64,000 bases of DNA from Trifolium pratense (Eukaryota; Streptophyta; Magnoliopsida; Fabales; Fabaceae), in NCBI RefSeq assembly GCF_020283565.1, contig NC_060064.1:15706337-15770336 (forward strand). The letters run 5' to 3'. Positions 24,340 through 35,826 of this stretch are shown piece after piece; within the stretch, counting starts at the first letter, position 1; each line of letters starts with the position of its first letter. The position numbers and the translations under genes were made by a program. The notes under the pieces are model-generated. The model was not told the DNA's origin. It saw only the letters and a program-made list of their open reading frames with translations, and did not search any database.

Positions 24340-27143
24340 TTATTCACCCTTAGCCGCACCAGTCCAACCAAGTCCGGGCCTGCTCACTTCTCCCTGTGGT
24401 TCCTCATAACCCCGTGCATCACGGATTGAAGCTTCAAAGTCAGTTGAATCACTTGCAACAGGAAGAAAGCTACTGATATCATCTCTGGCACCAAATCCCC
24501 CAGCCCGAATGACATCATCAGGTGTTATGGATGCCTCCATGTTAACCTCCGCAGAAACATCAATTTCCTCAAGAGATGTGCCCTTTGTACTATTTTCTCC
24601 GCCTTTCGAATCACCTGCCTTTGGCTCTTCAGCATCTCCAGAGGCTCTTGTAAAATGTTCTAAAACATCTTTGTCATCAATCTTAGAAAGATTGGTGTCG
24701 GTGGATACGTCCACCACTGGAGTGGTCCCATTTTTATCTGATGAACTCAGACAGACAAAGTCTTAAACAACAGCATCAAGTGCATTAACATAACCATTAT
24801 ATCAAATGAAAGTAAATAAAATAATAGAACCCCAAAATACAGAATTACTAGGTAAAGAGAATCCTATTAAGTAAAAATCATTATCTCTAGAGTACTGTGG
24901 AACAACTTTAAAGAAATATATCATGCAACCAAAGACTATGCACTTCCTATATTAAAAATAAAAAATATAGGAGTCCTATGCAGAAAACAAAGGTTAAAAA
25001 GGTGCTGACCTACTTGAATGGACGAAAAAACTTAACCAACTTTATTTATAGGTGTTAGAAGTCCCACATTGGCTAGAGATATGGTAAAGATAGCCTTTAT
25101 AAGTGTAGTGCAAACCTCAACTCTTAAGCTAGCTTTTGTGGTTGAGTATAGGCCTCTCAAATTCTAATATGGTATCAGAGCCTATCCTAGATCCATTTGT
25201 TATTTGTTGTGGAGACCTCCCATATTTGGGCCACCCGTTGTTGTTGATCCCACGTTCCAGCTTGTTCAGTTCTGGACGTGAGGGGGTGTGTTAGAAGTCC
25301 CACATTGGCTAGAGATATGGTAAAGATAGCCTTTATAAGTGTAGTGCAAACCTCAACTCTTAAGCTAGCTTTTGTGGTTGAGTATAGGCCTCTCAAATTC
25401 TAATAATAGGCTTTTGAAAAAACTGTTATATCTCAGTAGGCCAAATTATTTACTGACAGTGCTCTAAGTCTGTAACATGCACTAGGGTACAGTTCAACAG
25501 CTATAAACTTCTTTAAATAGAAAATACTACATTAGAAAGAAGGAACTCCTACAAAAGATTTCCATGAAGACTAAAAAGTCTTGGGATAAATACTATAGAG
25601 TGTGTTTGCATGTCATTGTTTTGGCATGCTTCACTAATTGATTCTATTTTTATCTTCAAATAGATAAATAAGTTGGATTCCCTTATTTCAATGTGATGTG
25701 TCAGCCGATTTTCACGGCTTTATTACTTTAGTACAAAGACTTGTTCAAAGTTTTATCCGAATAAATCAAACTACATGATTTACATTTCCAATTGCATTAC
25801 TTTCTTTATTATAGGAAAATGTTAGTAGTAAATTAGTGATTATGTTAGTTCCCATATTACTAACTTAACATATGGCTCTGTTTGGATAAACAACTTATTT
25901 GCAGCTTATAGCACAAACACTTATCTATAACTTATCATGATAAGCCCTAATGTATGAAAAAACTTACCTAACTTAGTTATAGGCTTTTGAAAAAACTGTT
26001 ATATCTCAGTAGACCAAATTATTTTCTGACAGTGCTCCAAGACTGTAACATGCACTAGAGTACATTTCAACAGCTATAAACTTCTTTAAATAGAAAATAC
26101 TACATTAGAAAGAAGGAACTCGTACTAAGACTTCAAAAGGCCAAAATAATGAAGATAATTTTGGATCAAGTACAAAAGATTTCCATGAAGACTAAAAAGT
26201 CTTGGGATAAATAGTATAGTGTGTTTGCATGTCATTGTTTTGGCATGCTTCACTAATTGATTCTATTTTTATCTTCAAATAGATAAATAAGTTGGATTCC
26301 CTTATTTCAATGTGATGTGTCAGCCGATTTTCACGGCTTTATTACTTTAGTACAAAGACTTGTTCAAAGTTTTATCCGAATAAATCAAACTACATGATTT
26401 ACATTTCCAATTGCATTACTTTCTTTATTATAGGAAAATGGTAGTAGTAAATTAGTGATTATGTTAGTTCCCATATTACTAACTTAACATATGGCTCTGT
26501 TTGGATAAACAACTTATTTGCAGCTTATAGCACAAGCTCTTATCTATAACTTATCATGATAAGCGCTAATGTATAAGATTAATAAGCTATTTTTATAGCA
26601 TCAGATAAAGTTAAATTGTTTTTGTATTTGCTATAAGCTGTTTTCATAAGCTATCTTGGGGAACTTTAAAAATAGGCTGAAAAAAGCTCATGAAAAATGT
26701 CATAAGTTGTTTTTATAAGTTCTACCAAACAGTCTCACAAAACTTATGTCAGAAGATAAGCTCAAATAAACCCATCCAAACAGGCTTATAGTTAGTTCCT
26801 ACTCGACCCCATATTACTAACTTAACATAGTAATACCAAACGTCTACCCTAATCGAAAAGTACTTGAATTGAGCTTCATATAATATAAAGTAATGAATAA
26901 AGACCCAATTTGGTCACTCGCAATTCTTTTTGCGGCCCAATTCAGTCCCTAACAAAAATAATACTCAAATTAGTCTGTGACATTTTCATAAGGGGCCAAT
27001 TCAGTCTTTGACTAATTTATCTCCTGTATAAAAATGTCAAGGACTAATTTGTCATGAACAGAATTGGGCTGCAACAAAATTGTGAGAACCAAAATTGGGT
27101 ATTTAGTCTAAAATGATTAATTGTTGCACCTACCTTGCATCAT
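24340..27143 (-). CDS. Small acidic plant protein of unknown function
   Basis: Two coding exons fit: 27134-27143 (ATGATGCAAG, then donor GTAGGT) and 24340-24737 (after acceptor CAG), joined in frame to give 135 residues ending GLGWTGAAKGE. The first in-frame ATG is not in the main exon, so the tiny first coding exon is needed; this is my reading and rests on splice signals. The leader probably includes 27144-27226 and a further non-coding exon from 27498 to about 27600 (donor TTTAG|GTATTA). The protein is rich in Asp, Glu, Ser and Gly. It has a conserved-looking segment, TPDDVIRAGGFGARDDISSF, followed by LPVASDSTDFEASIRDARGY and a terminal SRPGLGWTG. I think this belongs to a plant-wide uncharacterised family, but I cannot name a function. 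No membrane segment or catalytic motif is visible. Confidence 0.65.
25024..26575. repeat. Tandem direct duplication in the intron of the small acidic gene
   Basis: Unit 1 (25024-25955) and unit 2 (25956-26575) lie head to tail. After removing the inserted TRIM, they are nearly identical for roughly 540-620 bp. Both begin GAAAAAACTTA and end in the same MITE part, ATCATGATAAG(C/G)(C/G)CTAATGTAT. Unit 2 carries about 46 bases (AAGACTTCAAAAGGCC...) that are missing from unit 1. The right breakpoint falls inside a MITE that is complete only after unit 2. Confidence 0.9.
25053..25405 (+). mobile_element. TRIM retrotransposon with target duplication
   Basis: Two near-identical 117-bp terminal repeats at 25053-25169 and 25289-25405 begin TGTTAGAAGTCCCACATTGG. 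Immediately after the first is TGGTATCAGAGC, the classic primer-binding site for initiator tRNA-Met. A purine tract (GTGAGGGGG) lies just before the second. ATAGG flanks the element at 25048-25052 and 25406-25410. The internal region is only about 119 bp and non-coding, so the element must be mobilised by others. Confidence 0.95.
26492..26790. mobile_element. hAT-like MITE with AGCTTATAAGCT-type interior
   Basis: Ends GGCTCTGTTTGGATAAACAA and the complement of GTTTATTTGAGC/CCATCCAAACAGGC are imperfect inverted repeats. The interior repeats the theme of AGCTTATAGC, CTATAAGCTG and CATAAGTTG. Its left part is also present at the end of duplication unit 1 (about 25872-25955). Confidence 0.65.
26903..27113. 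mobile_element. Foldback-type MITE (about 210 bp)
   Basis: GACCCAATTTGGTCACTCGC on the left pairs with the right-end block GTGAGAACCAAAATTGGGT, and AATTCAGTCC-type repeats pair internally with AGGACTAATTTG-type sequence. No coding capacity. It lies in the first coding intron of the small acidic gene, close to its 5' exon. Confidence 0.7.
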
Positions 27144-27918
27144 TTTATCTGATTTGCATTCAATTGCATTCCTCTTTCAGTTCAGTCAGATTAAAGTAAA
27201 TTACAAGAAGTTATGAAATCCTTGACCTGCAAAACAAAGTAATAAATTACTAAAACACAGTAGTAACATTTTGATCCTAACATAGATGCATACAACAAAT
27301 CAAAATCAATAATATGCCTAACTATAGCAGCTACACAAATGCAAATTGAACTAGGTTACTGTCTAATAGTTATTCAAATACTATAATTCAGCGTGTTCTT
27401 ATAATATCAGAAAAAAACCTAGTTTGATGCAAGAAGAATCAGAATGAGAATATATGAATAAAGGAGAATAAAGGAGGAGTAGTAGTAGTAGTAATACCTA
27501 AATGATTGAAAGTGAAGAAACGTGCGTGAAGAAAATAAATTCTGGAGTTGTGATTGTTGTGGCGGTGTATTTCAAGTTTGGTGATCGGGCAAAACAAGCC
27601 ACGTGTGTCCTACACTTTGCGTTTTGTTAGTCACGACAACACTTATCGATATATTTTCCCGTTAACCGAGCTAAGTTTCCAGGACAATTATCATAAACAA
27701 TAAAAAAAACTAAAATATTTCAAGAAAAAAACGTATACTCGTATAAAAATTTTGGGAGATTGGGTTTCATTGTTTTAAAAATCAGATGGTTGGCAAAAAA
27801 ATAAAAAATTGACAATTCACTAACTTCAATCAAAGACTTGCTTGTCAACATTACAAATCCAAATACATAATCATATCCTTTATAGACATTTTACTGATTT
27901 ATATTATTAACTTGAGTA

Positions 27919-28499
27919 CAAACCCCTAACCTAGTTACAGCCGCCGCTCCCCCTCTCTTCTAACCCTATCTTGCTTTTCTTCTTCATCATCCACCAAGGA
28001 GGGGTGGTTTTTGGGTCAATTTTTGACCCAAAATCACCCCTCTAAGTTGTTTTTTTATTTTCTTTCCATTTAAATAAGTGATTTCACATAAATTAAGTTT
28101 TTTAGTTTTGTTTTTCTTGTTTTGTGATTTCGTCGTCTGAGTGCGGCGCTTTGTTGGTGGTCGTCATTGTTACGGCGTTTGTTTGTCCGTCTTGTTGCGG
28201 TGTTCGTTTGGTTCATTTTGAAAGGTAGATTTCAATCAATTGCAGATTCGATCAATGATTTGGGCATCATCGTTGCAGATCCGGAAGCATGGACATTCTG
28301 GTGACTTTTATCATATTATATTATTTGTAGGCATATTGCAATTGCCGTTGTATGCTATTAACATGGATGCTGTGAGATTGTTTGCAGTTTCATCCTTTTT
28401 GTTTTTAGCTATGTTGAATTTGTATTTGCATGTGATGTACTGTATCAATTATTGGAATGAATGAATATCCTTATTTTGAGTAAAAAAAAAAAAAAAAAA
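27919..28499 (+). mobile_element. Poly(A)-tailed retroposon with target duplication
   Basis: A 580-bp sequence ends in about 18 consecutive A residues (28482-28499). AACTTGAGTA flanks it at 27909-27918 and 28500-28509, the arrangement left by LINE-mediated target-primed reverse transcription. The left part has a transcript-leader look, with C- and T-rich CCGCCGCTCCCCCTCTC, and the later part is AT-rich. The open frame 28240-28464 has no motif I recognise. It may be a processed transcript copy, a non-autonomous LINE derivative or a long SINE. Confidence 0.75.
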
Positions 28500-28841
28500 A
28501 ACTTGAGTATTTTATTAAGCAAATGTATGTATGTCTAGAATTGGGCGCGACAGAGGAAAGTGTTAGCAGCATAGCTGTTAATGTTGTTGGCTTATGTTCG
28601 GCCTTTTGTAAATATGAAAGGTAAAATAAAGTAGATTATTGAGGTTTCAGGCATTTTTCTATTGATTTGACATATATGTTTCTTCATAATATAGTTGGTT
28701 TTTATGCCGTTGAAGTTTATGTTGTGAATGTTTTAAAACGCTTACAATCGAATATTAGAAAAATTACCGACGTGTATGGCTTTGACTATCTAGGGAATCA
28801 TAGTTAATCCTCGCGAATTTTGTTGGGCTCTTTACTTTTGA

Positions 28842-28910
28842 GAAGAGGAAGATATTCATCATTTATTCTTCAATTGTGAATTTTCAAAATAAGTTTGGAG
28901 TATTTTTTTA
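28842..28910 (+). pseudogene. Relic of a LINE zf-RVT zinc-binding domain
   Basis: The frame reads EEEDIHHLFFNCEFSK, then a stop, then VWSIFF. The pattern ExxxHLFFxCxFxxxVW is the zinc-binding segment following plant LINE reverse transcriptases. It is isolated and interrupted by a stop, so it is a fossil fragment. Confidence 0.6.
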
Positions 28911-29107
28911 GTGGTTGACCGTAGACTAACACATTATTTTACCAATTGTGATTTTCAACTCAAACATAGTCCTCTGTGCTCACTACATATAACTAGAGCA
29001 AAATCCATAGTTTTTTTCTACTCTTTAAAACTTCTTTCTTCCTACCTCCAATCTTCAACCACTACACCACAAGATCTAATTTTTATTGTGCTACACTACA
29101 TGATAGC
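28911..29107. other. Pre-insertion flank of the copia element
   Basis: No gene is recognised. The last five bases, ATAGC (29103-29107), are the left copy of the target duplication of the retrotransposon that follows. Confidence 0.6.
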
Positions 29108-29594
29108 TGTTAAGAAAGTGGTTAATTCATCTTAAAAATTAGTTTGTTTAGATGTTGTTAGAGTTAGTTACAACCAACTTGTTAGTTAAAAGTTTGTTAG
29201 TAACTAACTAGGTAGTTAGGGAATTTGTTTAGGCCTAAGGGATGAGCTTGCTTGTTACACAAGCCATCCTATATAAGTGCAACTAGTGCATTCATTTGTA
29301 ATCAAACTTTTTGTGACCCATTAAGGAAGAATAAAATTCTCTATTTCCCTAAGGTTTCAAGTTCAATTGTTAATCAATTTCATCAAGAAACTTGTTCATC
29401 TTGTATATTGCAGTTTTTGCAAAACTGCTAGTTTGCCCAAGGTCAAGCCTGCGTGTATGCTGAGCTTGCCTGCAATCCTGCGCGTGCCTGTGCCTGCAAT
29501 CCATCATCTGAAGCACTTCAGAGTTAGAGGCAACACAACCTCTGAACGTTGCATCCTCTGAACCAAGCAAATTCTTGCTTCTGCTGCGCCAACA
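29108..29594 (+). repeat. 5' LTR of the copia element
   Basis: 487 bp, TG...CA. It contains a TATA-like CTATATAAGTG near 29271 and an AATAAAA polyadenylation-like signal near 29331, as expected for an LTR promoter and RNA end. It differs from the 3' LTR at about twelve positions with no length change. Confidence 0.95.
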
Positions 29595-29702
29595 ATTGGC
29601 ATCAAGAGCCTGGTTCAATCACAAGACAAGAGTGAAATGTGAAGGAATCAAGTGGAGAAACACAAAGTGAAGCTGTGTAGATTGATTTCTTGAAAATTCA
29701 AG

Positions 29703-32700
29703 ATGAACACCCAAGGTTTTGGCACAAACATTTTGATTCTTGATGGAAAGAATTGGGATAGATGGAGTGCAGTGATGATGTCCTTATTTGGAGCACAAGA
29801 GTGTCTTGAGGTAGTGGTGAATGAATACGATGAGTTGGGAGCAAATTCAACTAATGATCAGAGAAATACATACAAAGAAAACAAGAAAAAAGACTGCAAG
29901 GCTTTATTCTATATCCAGCAGAATTGTGATGCACAACATTTTGAAAAGATTTCAAAATCAACTAAGTCCAAAGAAGCTTGGGATATACTCGAGGGTTACC
30001 ATGATGGTGAAATTGCAGGCCTTTAGGAGGCAATATGAGTCTATGGTGATGGAAGAGGATCAAAAAGTAAGTGACTTCTTCTCAAAACTTCTTGCACTTG
30101 TTCATCAAATGCAAAACTGTGGAGAGACTGTCACTGATGAAATGGTAGTAGAGAAAGTGCTTAGATCCTTAACTCCAAACCTTGATAACGTAGTAATAGC
30201 TATAGAGTATGTGAAAGATACAGCTACTATGAAAATTGAGGAATTACAAAGTGCTTTGGAAGCACATGAGATTAAAGTTCTCAGTAGAGGTTCAGAAAAG
30301 AAAGAACAACAAGCCTTGCAAGCTCAAACCAACAAGAAAGAAGATAATGGAAAGAACTACAAAAAGAAAGGCAAAGATAAACCAAAGTGGCTTAAAGATC
30401 AGAGTTCAAAAACTGATGACAAAGCTGAATCCTCTAAAGGAGGAGGTTTTGCCAAAGGTAAAAACAAAAAGAAGAACTTTGATAAAAGCTAGGTGAGCTA
30501 CAATTGTGAGAAGCTTGGCCACTTTGCTGATGAGTGTTGGTACAAGAAAGATCAACAAGAGGCTAATGTAGCATAAGAAAGTGATGTCAAGTCCGTCTTA
30601 ATGATGGCTACTATAGGGGATGAATGTGAGAAGAATGAAGAATGGTTTCTTGATTCAGGATGTTCAAATCATATGACACCACATAGAGAATGGTTAACCA
30701 ATTTTGATGCAAGCAAAAGGTCTAGTATAAAGCTATAGCAGATGGTAGAAAACTTGCTGCTGAAGGTATTGGTAACATAGTGATCAAAAGTAAGAAGGGA
30801 GGTAAAGTGATCATCTCTGAAGTGTTATATGTCCCTGGTATGAATTGCAATTTGCTCAGTTTAGGTCAATTGGTGCAAAGAGGGTTCTCTGTAAGCATGG
30901 AGGACAATGCACTGAAGCTGTTTGACAAAATGAAGAACTTGGTTCTGATGTGCAGCTTGTCAAACAACAGAACCTACAGGTGTAAAATCTCAAGTGTAGA
31001 TATGATGTGCATGTCTACCACAGTGATTGATGAGGTTGAAGCACTTTGGCACAAAAGGTATGCACACTTAAACTATAGAAGCCTCAGTGATTTAAATTCT
31101 AAGGAATTGGTGTATGGCCTGCCTAAGTTTAAGACTAAGAAGTCCATATGTGAGATATGTGTGAAGAGTAAGCACAGTAGAAAACCTTTTGTAGCTGAAA
31201 TGCCTAAGAGAGCTAGTGCTGTATTGCAAGTTATTCATAGTGACATCTGTGGTCCATTTGAAGTTGCTTCATTAGGGGGAAGCAAGTATTTCATTGCATT
31301 TGTTGATGAATATAGCAGAATGATCTGGTTATACACTTTGAAGCTAAAGAGTGAAGCTTTAGAAGTGTTTAAGAAGTTTAAAGTCATGATTGAAAAAGAA
31401 AGTGAGAAATCAATTAAGATCTTGAGAACAGATGGTGGTGGAGAGTATACCTCAAAAGAGTTTGAGAACTTCTGTACTAATCAAGGCATTACACATGAAG
31501 TTACTGCTCCATACACACCACAGCACAATGGACTAGCTTGTTGGGTTTTTGTATGTTGGCTACATTTTGCAAAAACATCTTTTAGCCAAGTATTGAGACA
31601 TATGTGTGTACACCAAGTGTTGAGACAAATGTAACAACACTTGTATGTCTGATTGTTCGCGCCAGCTAGCGTTTTTATTTTCTACTCAATCTTTCGAAGA
31701 TTTGATTAAAGAATTATTTCGTGGTGACTTATACAACAAGGCACACGTGGTCCATTGTTTCTGAAGGCAGCCGAACCCTAGTTCTATTTTCTAAAGGAAT
31801 AAAATAACTTTTAGAAAATATAATATTTGTTTCAAAAATATATCTTGTGAAGATTGCTGCAGAAAATATAAAAGATTTATTTCAAATAAATCTTTGTGCT
31901 TCAAGAAGATTTAATTTTAAAATATATTTACAACAAATATATTTATGGGAGGAATATTTGATGCAAAGAAAGATTTGGTAAAAATATATATTTTGCATCT
32001 AGAAGATTTATTGGAGCTGAAGCATTATGAAAAGCCCACGAGGCTCTGCTATTTAAAGGGTGCTGCTAACCCTGTTTTATTCACCGAAACTTGAAGCTAA
32101 AATAGAATATCAAAGATGTAGTCTTTTAAGGGTTTCGTGTCTTTAAGCCACTCTCTAGGAGAGTTGGTGTAAAGTGAACCACTCGGATTGTGAGATGGTC
32201 ACTATGTCCTCACTCAGAAACCTGTAGGTAATGAGTTGAGTATTGTATTTGGAGGAAGCTTTTAAGCAACTCCAAATTGTGAACTTAGTCGTTGGCTAGG
32301 TGTTAATGTCATTGAAGTGTGTCTTCATCTTTGTCAAGGAGAGTGTCTCCATTATGTTGTTATTGAAATCCTTACTGGTTGTAAGGTTGAGGGGAGTGAG
32401 ACGGGGTCTCATATCTAGGAGTTCCTAGGTAGAAGTGTCATTAGGTAGGGATTAAGTGAGGAGTTGTAAACGGGGGAGTTTAGCTCTGAATTAATACTGC
32501 TGATAGTGAATTTCCTCCTGGATTGGTATCCCCCAGATTAGGCTATTAGGCTGAACTGGGTTAACAATTATGTGTGTTATTTATGCTTTTCAATATCTGT
32601 TTTTAATGCTCTGATTTATTGTTCTCTCTGTTAAGACAAGTGTTACGACAAGTGTCTGAACATCGTGGACAACACTTGTCTACTATGTACCAGAATTTCA

Positions 32701-34932
32701 TAGCTGAAAGAAGAAACAGAACATTGTTAGATATGGCAAGAAGCATGATTAAGCAGAAGAATTTGCCACACAAGTTCTGGGGTGAAGCAGTACTTACTAC
32801 AGCCTACATTCTGAACAAATGTCCTACTAAGAAACTGAAAGTTGTGCCAGAGGAAGCTTGGTGTGGAAGGAAGCCAAGTGTGAAACACCTCAAGGTTTTT
32901 GGCTCATTATGCTATAAGCATGTACCAGATGATAGCAGAACCAAACTTGAGGATAAAAGTGAAATAATGATACTCATAGGATATCATCCAACTGGTGCCT
33001 ACAAGCTATACAATCCAGTTACTCAGAAGGTTCACATTAGCAGAGATGTAATTGTGAATGAAGAAGAGAAATGGAAATGGGAGAAGGAACCAGTGTACAA
33101 TAGTGAATTGCAGTCAACCTTCATCTATCCAAGTTCAAGTGATGAATCTGATGGAGGTGATGAAGGTGAGTATGCTGCTGAAACTAGTCAGAATCAAGGT
33201 ACAGATAGTGATGGTAATATGAATTTATCAAGTGATGATGATGATAGAATTCATATGATTGCAAGGACTCAGAGAACCAAACGTGTACCAGCTAGATTGA
33301 ATGATTGTGAAGTTACTCAAGACAATGCAGTGAATGATGAGGGTGATCTCATTCACTTTGCATTACTAGCTGATTCTGAACCATTGAACTACAGAGATGC
33401 TTTGCAAAGTAATGTGTGGAAGAAGGCAATGGAAGAAGAGCTGAAGTCAATTGAGAAAAATCAGACTTGGAAGCTAGTTGACTTGCCTGACAAGAAAAAG
33501 AAAATTGATGTGGAATGGGTGTTCAAAGTGAAATTGAACCCTGATGGCACAATTTCAAAGCATAAAGCAAGGTTAGTTGCTAGAGGATTCTTACAGAAAC
33601 ATGGAATTGACTACAATGAAGTGTTTGCACCAGTTGCTAGAATAGAGACTGTGAGGTTGGTTGTAGCATTGGCCTGTAAGAACAAATGGAGCCTGTACCA
33701 TCTGGATGTGAAATCAGCATTTCTGAATGGTCCACTTGATGAGGAAGTGTATGTGTCACAGCCTCCAGGTTTTGAAATAAAAGGAAAAGAATCAATGGTG
33801 TATAAGCTGTATAAGACACTATATGGCTTGAAACAGGCTCCTAGAGTATGGAACAAAATGATTGATGACTTTCTGATTCAGATGGGGTTTAAAAAGTGTG
33901 CTGTTGAGTTTGGTGTATATGTACATTGCCCTAAAGATGAATATATTGTCATAATCTGCTTGTATGTTGATGATTTGCTCATAACTGGAAGTAGAATTGC
34001 AGAAATTGCAAAAGTGAAAGATAAGCTCAAAAGTGAATTTGAAATGTCTGATCTTGGTGAACTTTCATTCTTTCTAGGAATGGAATTTATGAGAAGAGGA
34101 GATGGTATAGTAATGCACCAGCAGAAGTATATTGGTGAATTGCTTGGAAAATTTGAAATGGAAAGCTGCAATCCATTGTCAAATCCATCAGAGACAAATA
34201 CAAAAATTGATGAGTGCTCAGATGAAGAGAAGGTTGATCCAACTGTGTTCAGACAAATAGTTGGCTCATTGAGGTATGTGTGCAACAGTAGGCCTGATAT
34301 ATGTTATGTTGTGAGTGTTATCAGCAGATTTATGCATGATCCAAGGAAGTCACACATGATAGCTGCTAAGTGAATCCTCAGATATCTCAAAGGGTACTTT
34401 GGAAATTGGCTTGCTATTCCCTATTGGTACAAACAGTGCAGGGAGTACTTTGATAGGGTATTCTGATAGTGATTGGTGTGGAGACATAACTGATAGGAGG
34501 AGTACATCAGGTTATGTTTTCAAGTTCAACAATGCTGCAATATCTTGGTGTACAAAGAAACAAGCTGTGACTGCCCTCTCATCTTGTGAAGCTGAGTATA
34601 TAGCAGGCACATTTGCAGCATGTCAAGCAATTTGGTTGAATTCAGTGATGATAGAAATCAAGTGTGAACCAGTGAAGCCTCTAATCCTAAGGATTGATAA
34701 CAAGTCTGCTATAAGTCTTGCTAAAAATCCAATCTCTCATGGCAGGAGCAAGCACATTGCTACCAGATTTCATTTCATTAGAGAACAAGTGACTAATGGT
34801 ATGATTGAAGTGCAGTATTGTCCAACTGAGGTACAACTTGCAGATGATTTTACAAAGGCTGTGAAACTTGACAGGTTTGAATTTTTGAGGAGGAGCTTAG
34901 GACTGGTTGATTGCAATTCAAGCATGAATTAA
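29703..34932 (+). pseudogene. Degenerate copia gag-pol polyprotein
   Basis: Gag starts at 29703 (MNTQGFGTNILILDGKNWDR) and shifts frame near 30005. The zinc knuckle near 30490-30540 has lost its first cysteine and is preceded by a stop. The protease motif FLDSGCSNHMTPH is at about 30650, followed by a frameshift near 30735. The pre-integrase HxxxxH...CxxC segment and integrase core ([21 protein letters not shown]) run to 31538, where a solo LTR interrupts [13 protein letters not shown]. The reverse transcriptase at about 33400-33990 carries [18 protein letters not shown] and the catalytic YVDDLL. A TGA at about 34371 and a shift precede the RNase H part (SDSDWCGD, SSCEAEYIA) at 34399-34932. 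It cannot make an intact polyprotein. Confidence 0.93.
31539..32700 (+). mobile_element. Solo LTR nested in the copia integrase
   Basis: A 1,162-bp insertion starts TGTTGGGTTTTTG and ends CCAGAATTTCA, with TAGCT duplicated at 31534-31538 and 32701-32705. It has a promoter-like ATTTAAAGGG near 32050 and AT-rich transcribed-looking sequence. There is no internal domain, primer-binding site or second LTR, so this is the product of LTR-LTR recombination of a second, unrelated retrotransposon. Removing it would rejoin the integrase frame at that point. Confidence 0.92.
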
Positions 34933-34939
34933 GGAGGAG

Positions 34940-35426
34940 TGTTAAGAAAGTGGTTAATTCATCTTGAAAATTAGTTTGTTTAGATGTTGTTAGAGTTAGT
35001 TACAACCAACTTGTTAGTTAAAAGTTTGTTAGTAACTAACTAGGTAGTTAGGGAATTTGTTTAGGCCTAAGGGATGAGCTTGCTTGTTACACAAGCCATC
35101 CTATATAAGTGCTACTAGTGCATTAATTTGTAATCAATCTTTTTGTGGCCCATTAAGGAAGAATAAAATTCTCTATTTCCCTAAGGTTTCAAGTTCAGTT
35201 GTTAATCAATTTCATCAAGAAACTTGTTCATCTTGTATATTGTAGTTTTTGCAAAACTGCTAGTTTGCCCAAGGTCAAGCCTGCGTGCCTGCTGAGCTTG
35301 CCTGCAATCCTGCGCGTGCCTGTGCCTGCAATCCATTCTCTGAAGCACTTCAGAGTCAGAGGCAACACAACCTCTGAACGTTGCATCCTCTGAACCAAGC
35401 AAATTCTTGCTTCTGCTGCGCCAACA
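34940..35426 (+). repeat. 3' LTR of the copia element
   Basis: 487 bp, same ends as the 5' LTR, directly preceded by the purine tract AAGGAGGAG and followed by the ATAGC target duplication. Confidence 0.95.
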
Positions 35427-35479
35427 ATAGCATCATGATTATTGTTATTTATTTCATTCATGATAGCATGATGTTTACC

Positions 35480-35826
35480 GTTTTTACTCTGTATTCAAAT
35501 GTTTCAAAGATGCCAAATTGAAAGGATTCATTACTCTTTTGATGTGGTGTTTTCACCACCCAAGATCCAGTGTTTTACTCATAACAAATGATGATAACTA
35601 TCGAGACTGCATAGTGAAACTTCATTGCTTGGGGTTTCAAATGATGTTTCCCTATGTCGATCCGATAGATAAAATATGTGTCGATGAACCTACACGAAGA
35701 TTGCTTGTAGTCTCTACCGTGGTCTGGAGTCTTGGTACTTTCTTGAAGGGAGGACTTCCGTTAACTGAAAAGAAGTTATGTCAGATACGTAAACCGCCGC
35801 CGCCAAACAAAAGCAAAAAGGAGTAA
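35480..35826 (+). pseudogene. Fragment of a NYN-domain (limkain-b1/MARF1-type) gene
   Basis: The frame reads KLKGFITLLMWCFHHPRSSV then LLITNDDNYRDCIVKLHCLG and QMMFPYVDP, and ends with a basic PPPPNKSKKE tail. The order xxMxxWxxxHPxxSxxLLITxDxDYxxxIxxLxxxGF is the second half of a NYN/PIN-like putative ribonuclease domain found in small expanded plant families. The N-terminal half, with its first acidic residues, is absent just upstream, where the copia element is inserted. No upstream exon was recognised before 29107. It may be a 3' exon of a gene cut by the insertion, or an older fragment. The domain call rests on pattern only. Confidence 0.45.

Larger units (their letters stand above)
29108..35426 (+). 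mobile_element. Ty1/copia LTR retrotransposon, complete ends, disrupted coding
   Basis: Two 487-bp LTRs begin TGTTAAGAAAG and end GCGCCAACA, with ATAGC duplicated at 29103-29107 and 35427-35431. A primer-binding-like TTGGCATCAAGAGCC follows the 5' LTR, and a purine tract AAGGAGGAG precedes the 3' LTR. Protein domains in order are gag, zinc knuckle, protease, integrase, reverse transcriptase and RNase H. Integrase before reverse transcriptase defines the copia superfamily. I count about a dozen mismatches between the LTRs, so insertion is moderately recent. A later solo LTR at 31539-32700 splits the integrase. Confidence 0.95.

Noticed and set aside
33878..34285. Minus-strand open frame of 135 codons opposite the copia reverse transcriptase
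   Set aside because: Shadow of the pol frame; no motif and no independent signal.
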